44,994 nt of DNA, taken from the NCBI GenBank assembly GCA_020536535.1, contig JAHLWZ010000422.1, forward strand, positions 2,636 through 47,629, in the 5' to 3' direction. Shown here one piece after another: positions 31,736 to 41,586 of the stretch (the first letter of the stretch is position 1; each line of letters begins with the position of its first letter). Source of the DNA: Pelomyxa schiedti (lineage: Eukaryota > Evosea > Pelobiontida > Pelomyxidae). The notes below the pieces were generated by a model. It did not search any database, was not told the origin of the DNA, and saw nothing but the letters and a program-made list of their open reading frames with translations. Both the position numbers and the translations under genes were made by a program.

Positions 31736-33458
31736 ATGGCAGCCACAACACCCGCCGAAGTACCCGTCCTTCGCAACTACATCAATGGTGCGTTCGTTGA
31801 GTGCAGGGGAACCAGAGTCCTCGATGTCATGAACCCCGCTACCGACGAAGTCATCAACAAGGTCCCAATGTCCACCGCCGAAGAAGTCGACGAATGCGTT
31901 CAGTAAGTTTTTTACTACGGCGCTATCGTTTTTTTTTTTTTTTTTTATGTTTTTTTTTTTTTTTTCCCCGTTCATACGTATTTTTTTTCCCTTCACTGAC
32001 TCATCCCTTGTTTCTAACTCTAATCGTTACCTTTAGGGCTGCCCAACGCGCTTTTCTTAAGTGGAGGGAGGTTCCCTGCATTCAGCGCATCCAGCCCCTT
32101 ATGCGCTGCCTTCAGTTCATCAAGGATCGCAAGGACGAGATTGCTCGCTCTATTACCATCAACCACGGAAAGGAAATCAAGGCCGCCGAGGCAGAAGTCG
32201 TCAGAGCTTACCAAATGATCGAGAGTGCTTTGTGCACACCCGAATGGCAGAAGGGAGAGTTCATGGAGAATGTTGGTGGGTCTTTATCCTTTTCCCTTCG
32301 TTCCTCACTTTGTTCTAGCCCCCGACATTGATGAGTACTCTCTCCGCGTACCCTTGGGTGTTTTCGTTCACATCCCACCCTTCAACTTCCCCGGAATGGT
32401 TCCTTTCTGGTTCTGGCCATATGCAGTTGCTGCTGGAAACTCATACATCATCAAGTCCAACGAAATTACACCTCTTTCAATGCAATTGATGTTCGAGTGC
32501 ATCCACCAGGCTGGTTTCCCCCCCGGCGTCATCAACTACATTCACGGTGATGTCGAAGTTGCCAATCTTCTGATTGATCACCCCCTCACCAAGGGAGTCT
32601 CCAGTGTTGGGTCTACCCCCGTTGCCAAGGCCATCTATGCTCGCGCTTCCGCCTTGGGCAAGCGCGCTCAATGCCACGGTGGTGCCAATAACTACCTCCT
32701 CTTGATGCCAAGCTGCAATTTGGAGGAGATTCTCCCCAACGTGCTGAACAGCGTCTTTGGAAACACAGGCCAGAGGTGCCTTGCCGGGTCTACAATCGTC
32801 GCTGTAGGTAACGAGAAGTGGTACCATACAGTCCGTGATCAGTTCATCGCCGCCATCAAGGCTAAGGTAATAATCTCTAATACTCTGGTTTTTCTAACTT
32901 GTTTAGGTCCGCCCTGGAAGTGGTTTTGACCTTGGTGCAGCAATGGGACCAGTTGTCAGCAAGAAGGCTCTCGCTACTCTTCTTGCCCAAATTGAGGAAG
33001 GCGTTGCTGAGGGTGCTCACCTCCTCCTTGACGGCCGTGGTGTTGTTGTACCTGGTTTCCCCAAGGGATACTGGTTGGGCCCGACAGTCTTTGAAGGAGC
33101 TCGCCCAGGAATGAAGTGCTATGAGGATGAAATCTTCGGCCCAGTTTGCCGAATTGACCACATTACAACTCTCGATGAGGCCATTACCCGCATCAATGCT
33201 CACCCCAAGGGCAATGCCAGCACCATCTACACCGAGAATGGCAACGAGGCAAGGAAGTTCAGGCACGAGTGCGCTCCAGGCATGGTTGGAATCAACATCG
33301 GCCTTGTCGCTCCAATTGCCTGGTTCCCTTTCGCCGGCGCTAAGGACTCCTTCATTGGCACTCTCAGGGCTCAGGGCAGGGAATGCTTCGAGTTCTTCAC
33401 CCAGGAGCACGTTGTCGTTGAGAGGTTCCACGGACACGGAAAGATCGAGTGGGATTAA
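31736..33458 (+). CDS. ALDH6A1: Methylmalonate-semialdehyde dehydrogenase (ALDH6 family)
   Basis: CoA-acylating aldehyde dehydrogenase of valine, thymine and inositol breakdown, converting methylmalonate or malonate semialdehyde to propionyl- or acetyl-CoA. Four exons (31736-31901, 32037-32273, 32318-32866, 32907-33458, borders good to a base or two) join in phase to about 500 residues. Family blocks: YINGAFVECRGTRVLDVMNP, FVHIPPFNFPGMVPFWFWPY, GSTPVAKAIYARA, catalytic FGNTGQRCLAGS with the nucleophile Cys, GPVVSKKA, EIFGPVC, and WFPFAGAKDSFIGTLRAQGR. Intron 1 carries two long T tracts. The N-terminus (MAATTPAEVPVLRNYING) has no obvious mitochondrial presequence although the family is usually mitochondrial. 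Codon use is more C-rich at third positions than in neighbours, as in a highly expressed gene. Confidence 0.95.
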
Positions 33459-33549
33459 GGAAACCAAGAACCCCTTACAGTCTCACCCTCCTCTTTGCTA
33501 AACAGGAAGAGGAGAAAAAGGAAAACATAAAAAAAAAGAGAAAATTCTT

Positions 33550-35100
33550 TTACACACAAGTGAATGCTTCCATTTCTTCCCTTACTTCGAGAGGCAGGCT
33601 CTCCACATACTCTCTGACTTCGGGTATTTTTGTGTTTGTGGCCAGCCAGTGCAGGCACAGCTCCCTGAGGTTGATGAAGTTGGGGGAATAGGATTGCTCT
33701 GCGAGTCCAAGAATGGCTTTGCTTGTCTCGAAAGTAAGGTTGTCCTAATTGGTGATTACTAGTTGAGAACTGAAGAGGAAAAGATACCGCAATGAACTTC
33801 TCACAGAGGGAGCAAAGGTGAGGCAAAAGAAAGAGGTTTCCCATGGTCCAAATTTCCATGACATTCTCGCCGTCAACAGTAACGTGGTCGGTGTAAAGAT
33901 AGCGTAGAATATTTCGCAAAGTGGCCTGTGGAATAGTGGAAAAACTATATGGCCCAGTGGGATTCATTTTGAAAAGTGTCCGGAAGTACTCTGACCTTGC
34001 TTTCAAAATCTGTTGAAAATTTTTAGAGAACGGAACACAATACCAGGAAATTACATTGGAGTGAGCCCCTACGCTTTCGTTGTTGGCAGCAATAAGTGTG
34101 ACATCACATTCAGCTGGTGGTTCTGCGCTCAAAAGGGCTTCCATGTCAGCCACCATGGAGGAGGATTTCATTGTGACAGTGGAGAAGCCAAAGAAACCTG
34201 TCTCATCTGACCATTTCAGGCGAACTGCAACCGTTGCCTGTGGTGACTTGGGAGTGTTGCCTTGCAATTTGTCACGAGCAGCCACTCCAGGGATGCACAC
34301 CAAGGCGTAAGAGTACCTATCACCAAGAGCAAAATCTCGAGCCTCCAGCGTTGATCCCAGACGCTGCAGGAGTGCCAGAGCATCAGGTGTGAGAAGGTTG
34401 GTAAAAGCATCCGCCGTGACAATCACCACAATTACATCCCTATCAAAGAATGCATTTAGACTAAAAACCCAACAAAGCAACACCCCTCAAATAACATCAT
34501 AACAAACACAGCACAACCAAAACAAAAAACGAAAATTAAAATTTGAACAACTCAAAAAGAAGTGAGCCCCTAATTATAGACAGATAGATTACGAGAATAC
34601 CTCCTGTCCACCAATGGGCCACACTCTCGCACAAAGTCAGCCGAGGCGCCTTCCTTCCCCCATGTGTCATAAGTTGCCGAGAACAGCACGCCGCCGTCGC
34701 CCTCCTCCGCGGGGTGTGCCCGCGACATCACAACCACGTTCATCCCCCTCATCCCCTTCCTGTCCCCTAATTGCTTGTGGTGGTGCCGAGACGACTTGGA
34801 CGAGGACGAGCCTGACACGGACACTGACACGGAGACGCACGCCGAGCCCGTCACCGAGACTGACACGGAGCCGCTTGGCCGCCAGCTCAGCACCGGGCGC
34901 CGATTCACTACGACTGATGGCCCACGGGGGTCCTTGCTGTCTGTCATGTGGTAGAAATTGGCCCCTGTGGCTACAAGCAGCATCGACCTCGACGCACCGC
35001 CATTGGGTTCCGCTCCCATAATGGTGGTTGTGGTGCTACTGCTGGTGCACGTTGTGGGGGCAACCGAGGCGCCGTCTGTGGGTTCTTCACCGCTTGTCAT
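33550..35100 (-). CDS. ILEI/PANDER-like domain fused to a BTB domain
   Basis: Begins at 35100 (MTSGEEPTDGASVAPTTCTS). After a Ser/Val-repeat insertion comes an ILEI/PANDER (FAM3-type, GG) domain: KGMRGMNVVVMSRAHPAEEG, VLFSATYDTWG, FVRECGPLVDRR-DVIVVI, DALALLQRLGSTLEARDFAL and GDRYSYALVCIPG. A linker follows, then a BTB/POZ domain: PAECDVTLIAANNESVGAHS, ILKARSEYFRTLFKMNPTGP, LRNILRYLYTDHVTVDGENV and WTMGNLFLLPHLCSLCEKFI, then a BACK-like helical tail ending VREEMEAFTCV. BTB proteins usually act in the cytosol or nucleus, often as CUL3 adaptors, whereas ILEI domains are known from secreted or lumenal proteins (FAM3, POMGNT1, CEMIP). No signal peptide is seen, so a cytosolic use of the ILEI fold is inferred. 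Three or four introns. Confidence 0.82.
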
Positions 35101-35157
35101 CGTTTTTCGATGAAAACTGATTTTGAAAAACTTTATTTTGTTTAGCGCCGGGATAGA

Positions 35158-38100
35158 TTAGGATAGATCAGTGATGCCTAGCTGCTGCAACAAATTTTTT
35201 TGTTGCTGAAGGAGGGACTCTGAAGGAGGTTAGTTGCAAGAGAATTAACATGACAAAGTACAACAAACCTGCAGTGTCGAAATCATCAGCCTGAGAAGCT
35301 TCCTCAATCATCTGTGCAAGTTTTCCCACTTGGGCTTGCAGCTGTACTTTCTCAGACTCACTGAGTTGTTTAGCAGGAACAGAGTTTCCATTGTTTTCCT
35401 TGGTGTCTAATTCAAAGTTGTTAACAGCCCATTATACTATTGTTATTGAGTAGCCCGATTTGGGCAATGGTAACCTTCGGATTTCGTGTTTGCGGGAACA
35501 GTCTGCTTTTGGTGACTAATGCACACAGAGTTGGGCTCCAAATGGTCAGGTTCGGTATCACTGGGAAATGGTAGGTTGTGCTTGTTGCACAGTAATCTCA
35601 ATGTATCTCTCCTTTCGACTAGCTCCAATTGCATCGCCTCTGCTTCATTGAAGTCTTCAACAGCAACAGAACTGCCAAGTTAGAACAGTTAACTAGGGTA
35701 ATGCTATTTGCGTGTGGAAGTTATTTGTGATGAGAGAATCGGAATTTGGGACACCTGCCATGAAATTAGTGCTTTCATGCTGATGACAAGTTGCCGAAGG
35801 TGTTCTACCAACTTTGTTTCTGTTTCAATGTGAGATTCAAAAAGGTAGTTAACTCAGCCACACCGGCATCGATTTTACACTGTTTGAGCTGGGTGGAGCA
35901 TGAAGTACAACACTCCGACGCTGAGTCGAGGTCTGATGTTGCCTGTGCAAGGGTCTGCTCATGCAGTTTGATTTCCGAGGTGTGTTTTTGCTTCTGCTCA
36001 TTTTTTATCTGGAAACTTTGGTTACTGGAATGCAGCAGAAAAGTTGTACCTTGATTTCATTGGCGCACGCTCCTGCCGTTTTGAAGTCTTTCGCTATAAA
36101 ACAGTAAGGACTACGAGGAAGAGGGTTTATAAGCAGTACCCTGGGCAGCAGCCTTTTTCTTTGTCTCAAGGGAAGGGAGAGCTGTATCAATGGAAGAAAT
36201 CGCAGCCTGGAGGGTTGAAACGGCCTCTCGAGATGATGCACAAAGAGCTGTCTGTTGCACCATAGATTGCTCTGCCTTTGCGAGTTGTTCTTCAATACTT
36301 TTTTTTATTTGGTAAGGAAAGGGAGTTGAGGTGGCAAATATACCTAGCTGTGTTGACACGAAGGTCAGTCTCTACGTCGAAAATTTTGTGTTGAACACTG
36401 CGGATTTCCTGTATGAAAGTATCTCGCTTTTTGAGCAATTGTATTTTCTCCATTTCCTGATATATTCGTTGGCAAAAAAGAAGCTCTGGAATGTGTTTTT
36501 CGACTTTATCGAGGATAGCATTCATGGATTCAATCTCAGCTTGAATGGTTGATTTGACTTGTTCGAGTTGTTGTATTTCTGCTTCAGATTTTTGCTTGAA
36601 CTCGTTCAAATTTTCCTTGGGAATGTTGATGGAAGAGAATTTCCACAGTAAATCCAGGTAACCTTTTCTTCATTTAGCTGTGCCGCTGTGGCAGCAATTT
36701 GCTTTCGCTCAGAGGAGATTTTATCTAACTCCTTTTTGTGTCTTGCACTAACAACAGAAATTTTCTCATCTACAACTATTTAAAAAAGAGAAAAACGTAG
36801 TACCAAACACACCACACTCATGTATACTTTTCTCACACAAAGAAGCCTCCTCCTTTAAAAGAGAGACTTGTTTCAGTAATTCCTCAATTTTCCCCTATTC
36901 AGCTGTTGATCAATCTTAGGCATGGTTGTTTAAATGGAAACCTACTTGTAGAAGAGATAACTTTTCTTCTTGAACTCTTTTTTCTTCAAAGTGATCAGCA
37001 GCCTGGTGGAATGGTGAGTGAGATCAATTCATATGCCAAAAGTACTTGAGTGTGGATAGCGCAATTCAATTTGTCTTCTGTTTCTGAAAGAATTTTTAGA
37101 TCTAGTTCCGCGTGCCTATGAATAACGTTACTGAAAATACAGAAAAAAATGTGACTAACCCACTGTCCCTTTGTATCTGTGTTGTTTTAGCTGTTATTGT
37201 GTCAAAGAGGACTGTTTGTTTTTTTTCGATTTGCTCCTCAATATCTAGCACCGTACTTCGCTTTTCCTCCTGCGGGAATTATTCACTGAAGTATATTAAA
37301 TGGCTAACCAGTATAATTTTAAGTTGTTCTACAGTCTCTGTGGCCTCTTTCATTTCAAGCAGAGAAAGCTCACACCGAGTTTTATCAACTTCTGATTCAA
37401 AATTGTTTATCTCCGCTTGTTTCTCCTTCAAATGATAAATTGTTAGGCCTGAGTTTCGAACATTATATTACATTTTACGTTATTTCTAACACTTTTGGGC
37501 TATACAGCAATTTGTTCATTTATCTGCGCAATTTGCTTGGTCAGCTGGTCTGCGGTAGTGTAATCTTCGCTAGCCGCTGCTTGCTGTTGCTGCTGCTGAA
37601 ACTCATCCAAGTTATGGGAGAGCTTTGCAAATTAGAAGAGAAATGAAGTGTTTTGGTGAAAATACCAGCTCGAGCGCGGACTTTGTTTCCCGCTGTGAAG
37701 TTATGAGGTCAGAAACTTTCTGCCGTAACACTTCAGCTTGATTATTAACGGTATCATTAGGTTCACATGCAATCGTCTCCTTTCTTGAGGCTTCCACAGA
37801 TAAGCCTGATAAAATATTCGGTAAAGTAGAGTCTTGTTCTACAGAGACATTCTCAGACACCTCCACACTACTGCTGGGAAGGATTCGTGGACTTGAGGTG
37901 TCACTTTGAACATCAGCAATAGCAGGCTTAATTTCCACTGTGGGAGAGGGACTTGTTGTGGGCTCAGAGGTTGAAGGAATGGTGGCAGTACAGGAATTTG
38001 TTGCGGTTTCTTTGCTGGACACAACTATATGTTCTTCAGGGACAGGTGGCTGTTCTTGGATGGGTTGAGGTTTGGTTTCGGTACTTGGTTCTTCTGAATG

Positions 38101-38853
38101 AGCCACCCCAATGGTTAACTTTGCTTTCTTCTTTTTTATTGGCTTTTGAGGTTCTGGGGTATTGTCTACACCATATTGACTGGTAGTCTAGATGTCAAAC
38201 ATGTCAATAGTAACTCCAAAACGATTTGAAAAAAAAGACAGAAATGAAAACAGGAACAAAGAAAAAAATGTGAAGGTGAGCAGAACAGAATTCACGTTTT
38301 CTGTTTCCTGTGATGCCATGAAGGAGAATGCACTGCCCACATTGGCATCACCAACACTGACACTCTGATCACCACCAGTACTGCTGACATTGGGTTTTTC
38401 CAATTCCCCACTAGTGGTACCACCACCATTCCCAGAAAGGAAAGAGAACGCCGAGACGCCTCCTTCGCCGTCGCCTCTTCCCGCTGGCCCACCTCCTCCC
38501 ATAATCCCGATTCCCGTCTGTCTGTTGTCCACCGCCTCCCTCGCGCCCCCCGCGGGGTCGTTCTCGTCGGGGGGCTCGGCCGCCAGCATCAGCCCGTCGA
38601 ATATCCCCTCCTCCTTTTTCCCCTTCCTCCTGTCGTTGCTGCTACTGGCACTGTCGTTGGTCTTGGCCGCGTAGTTCGAAGTACTTACTTTCGACCCCAC
38701 GGTCGATGACGTAGGTTGTGGTGGTGGTTGATGCTGCTTCTTGTTCTGGGGGGGTGTTTCATGGGTAGAATTACTGCTCGTCGTAGTCGTTGTGAGGGTT
38801 TCCTTACTTTGTGTTGGTGGATTGTTTGTTGTTTTCTTCTTGAACAGCCTCAT
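35158..38853 (-). CDS. Long coiled-coil protein with repeated AFSF motifs
   Basis: Starts MRLFKKKTTNNPPTQSKE at 38853 and ends LLQQQKNLLQQLGITDLS at 35158. The first 200 residues are disordered (Thr, Asn, Pro, Gly) and contain two similar motifs, GVSAFSFLSGNGG and GSAFSFMASQETE. A Ser/Thr/Pro/Glu-rich region follows (EEPSTETKPQPIQEQPPVPE). The rest, split over many short exons, is predicted coiled coil: AEVLRQKVSDLITSQRETKS, DEFQQQQQQAAASEDYTTAD, QLTKQIAQINEQIA, EFKQKSEAEIQQLEQVKSTI and EKIQLLKKRDTFIQEIRSVQ. The phrase EDYTTADQLTKQI recalls UVR-type helical hairpins. No catalytic domain. The AFSF repeats resemble short docking motifs of trafficking proteins, but that is inference. Possible roles: tether or scaffold. 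Several exon joins are uncertain. Confidence 0.7.
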
Positions 38854-39135
38854 GATTGCGGGTGTAGCGGGTATCACCTTTTCTTTAATGTTTAATTTAT
38901 GCTTTTTCGAAAGCCAAAAGAGATAGATGTGTGATTTTTCGGCGATTCAATCAGAGGCTGCGCCAAAGAGTGATGTTGCGGATGCTATCAGGGACTTCTG
39001 TTCTGGGAGTTATGATGAGGGTGCATAGGAGGGAGGATTGTGGTGGTGAGATTGTTGTGGTAATGAAGGGTTTGATGCTCCCACTGAACAGCGGCGGCAT
39101 AAAGGTGGCAACAGTTTGGGCAGAACCGGGAACAC

Positions 39136-40111
39136 TCATGGGATTGGCCACAGGCACTGGCACTCCCGGTGGCAAGTGCACTTCAACTTATTGATGCAAA
39201 TGGCCTCAAATCCCCAGTTTCTGTAATTATCAGGATTGTTTTTAAAAAGAAAAGTCAGAAACTTACCTGCCGAGCTCTTTTCTGGGGCAAGATGTCTTCG
39301 TGTGTGAAATGAGAGACACACTGGTAAATGCACAGCACAAAGCAACGCCGCATAATATTCGGGCGTACATCACAGTATCACTATCTGCAGCAAAAGGTGG
39401 GATTCTAGGAACCCTTTTCTTTGGGAGGTTTGAACTAAGGAGAAAAACAAACATGCACACTTGGTTTTTTAAAGTCCGGGTGTATACCTTTTCTAAATCT
39501 TTTTCCGTTTTTTCAGAACGGCTTGGTGGCCACTGACAAACCTGTTTTATGTAGGAATAGAGGCCACCGCCAGGAATGAATTCAATAAGGAAGTAAAGAT
39601 GCACTCCATCGTCAAATGTAAACCTAGAACTTAGTCTTGAAGGAAGGTGGATAAGGAAAATCAACTGAATTTCTTGCACTTGTGGGACCCCCTGATCCTG
39701 GTCAGCTGATTGCACTTCATCTCGTGGTGAAGGTGGCAAAGGTGATCGTGCATTATCCTTCTTCTCAATGAGGGAGGAGGATGGTGGTGCTAACATTTCC
39801 TTGGTGCTGGTAGAATCAACAACGCGCGGTCCCATTATCTCCTCGTTTGGATCACTTTCATTGTTCACAACATGAATGCCAGAGAAGTTCCCAGAAACAA
39901 TATGGGGCTGTAGTTCTACAACTTTTGAACCGGTATTTTCATCTTCACTCCCATCCACATCGCTCTCAGAATTTTCATTTTCTTGAGACTGCTTCTGCTG
40001 CCTCGCACTTCCTCCGCCACCACCAAGTCGCTGCATGAAACTGCACCACCAAGCAACAACTTCTTGTGCACATACACGCCACTCCTTGTGTCTAACAGTA
40101 AGCCATGGCAT
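39136..40111 (-). pseudogene. AGC-kinase-like fragment, degenerate (pseudokinase or broken gene)
   Basis: Starts MPWLTVRHKEWRVCAQEVVA, then an acidic disordered region. An intron leads to FTFDDGVHLYFLIEFIPGGG, LYSYIKQ, which is clearly the hinge region of an AGC kinase (compare FxFxDxxxLYxVxEYxPGGxLF). A further exon gives ADSDTVMYARILCGVALC, the helix before the catalytic loop, then SLISHTKTSCPRKELGRN, WGFEAICINK and a stop at 39136. At that point HRDLKPEN and DFG should appear; neither the catalytic Asp, the Asn nor DFG is present. The N-lobe glycine loop and the whole C-lobe are also missing. In another frame, 38951-39190 is open for about 75 residues (LPPGVPVPVANPMSVPGSAQ), possibly an alternative last exon. 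Either a pseudokinase of short form or a decaying gene. Confidence 0.55.
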
Positions 40112-40352
40112 AATGACATAGGCCTGTCGAAAGAATCACAAAGTTTGGGCTAAGAACAGAACGAAGATCTGCTGATGGTGCATAACTGAGAGTTGGTGGA
40201 GACCCTCTGCGTCAGACACCCTTTGGGGCATGAAATTTCGCGCACGGGGGTTGGCACGAAAGGAACGATATGCTGATGCCAGATCGGGCCTGTGTCATTA
40301 TGCCATGGCTTACTGTTAGACACAAGGAGTGGTGTGTACGTGCACAAGAAGT
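40059..40352. repeat. Inverted repeat, two 66-nt arms with 162-nt spacer
   Basis: Arm 40059-40124 and the reverse complement of 40287-40352 are identical except for three positions, all transitions. The left arm holds the first codons of the kinase-like gene on the minus strand. The right arm carries the same ATG and codons on the plus strand (MPWLTVRHKEWCVRAQEVV), followed by LGD and a stop. Similarity fades just beyond the arms. No target-site duplication or transposase was seen. Confidence 0.9.
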
Positions 40353-41586
40353 AGTTTTGGGTGATTGACACTGTTCTGCCAGTAAGTCTGCGAGATCTTG
40401 GTTTTACTTTGGGATCTCCTTAAAAACCGGAGAGAGAAGTTGATGACGCAATGGCCATTTCATCACCTCAGGGAGCCGTTTTTAGGTTTGGTATTCAGGA
40501 AAGGTGGCTACAACAGTGCTCAATTCGAAGCAGTACACTGTGGAGGGATTCTGTTTGTTGGACAACAAACATAAGTTCACTGCCTCCTGAGGTATTTGTT
40601 TGTTGGGTCACAAAAAATAGGGCCAGATCCAAGCTCGAGAAATCAAATCTGCTCACCAAAGCAGCGATGTCGCGACCCGATGCACAAGGCCTTGAAAGAG
40701 GACGTCACGTAAAAGCAATTGAACCCGCTGAGTTATACCTGGTCAGTTTGCAGGCCAAGTAGGGTGGGAGCCTTGATGCCAAACTGGGAAGGACGGCTCG
40801 TCCTGTTACGGCAGGCAGCAACGGATCCTGTTGATTTCAGGATTCGTAGGATGGTGTGTGACTGGGAATAGGAGGCAGATAGCGTTTGGGGATCAGCGAG
40901 AGCCTCGCGGTTTTTTGATTGAAATTTCAGTTTTTAATCACTCATTCTCTTTTTTTGGGGTCATGTACTTGATGCTGTGGGTGGTGTTGGCATCGGCATC
41001 GGCATAAGCTACGTTGGCCAGCGGCGTGTGCTGGTGTAGGACTCGTGTATGCATTCGGCTCCCGTAGGCACTCCCTAAAAACGATGGCGGCTGTTTGTGT
41101 CAAGAGATGTTATGGGTGCGAGACATATCCCACAATGCACTTAGCACGGGGTTCTGGGAGAGGAATGCAGATTTTATCGGCCAGCGGATTCCTATTATGA
41201 GTTACTCCACATCGCAGTCTTTGATTGTCTTTGTCATGGTTGGCTGACTTCAATTGATGTACTTGCAAACTCCCTTGTTTTTTGGCCTTTCCTAAAGAAA
41301 AAAATTTTTTTATTCAAAAAGAGTCCAGTCTCTGAATAGACTTCACTAAAATCACAGATATGTAAAGATGTAAACCCCCTGTTATACTTGGCTGTTATTC
41401 TTATACTTGTAGTGCTTTGCACTGGGCATTCTCTGGGAGCTACAATTTCTGGATTTACAGCACATCTCTGGAACATCTTACTGAGATATGGGAATACGAT
41501 GTTGGATTGTACAAAATACCTGTACCTCTTCACCCCAAAATACCATACCATAATGCCCCCCATTCATTCCTCGCCAATAACATAAG
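40353..41586. other. Unresolved interval between inverted repeat and GAF gene
   Basis: Contains a plus-strand open frame at 40451-40762 (ends GRHVKAIEPAELYLVSLQAK), a short plus frame from ATG at 41081 (MAAVCVKRCYGCETYP), and overlapping frames on both strands at 41234-41600. None carries a recognisable domain. The plus frames may be 5' exons of the GAF-domain gene. I see no RNA gene. Confidence 0.3.

Noticed and set aside
40059-40352. MITE or other DNA transposon
   Set aside because: No terminal motif, target duplication or second copy in the window; the arms hold codons of the adjacent gene, so local inverted duplication is simpler.
41388-41560. GHSLGA in a plus-strand frame (lipase elbow) and YHNAPHS in another frame (phosphodiesterase-like)
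   Set aside because: The two motifs come from overlapping frames of the same DNA, and neither has the flanking blocks of class 3 lipases or PDEs. Treated as chance.
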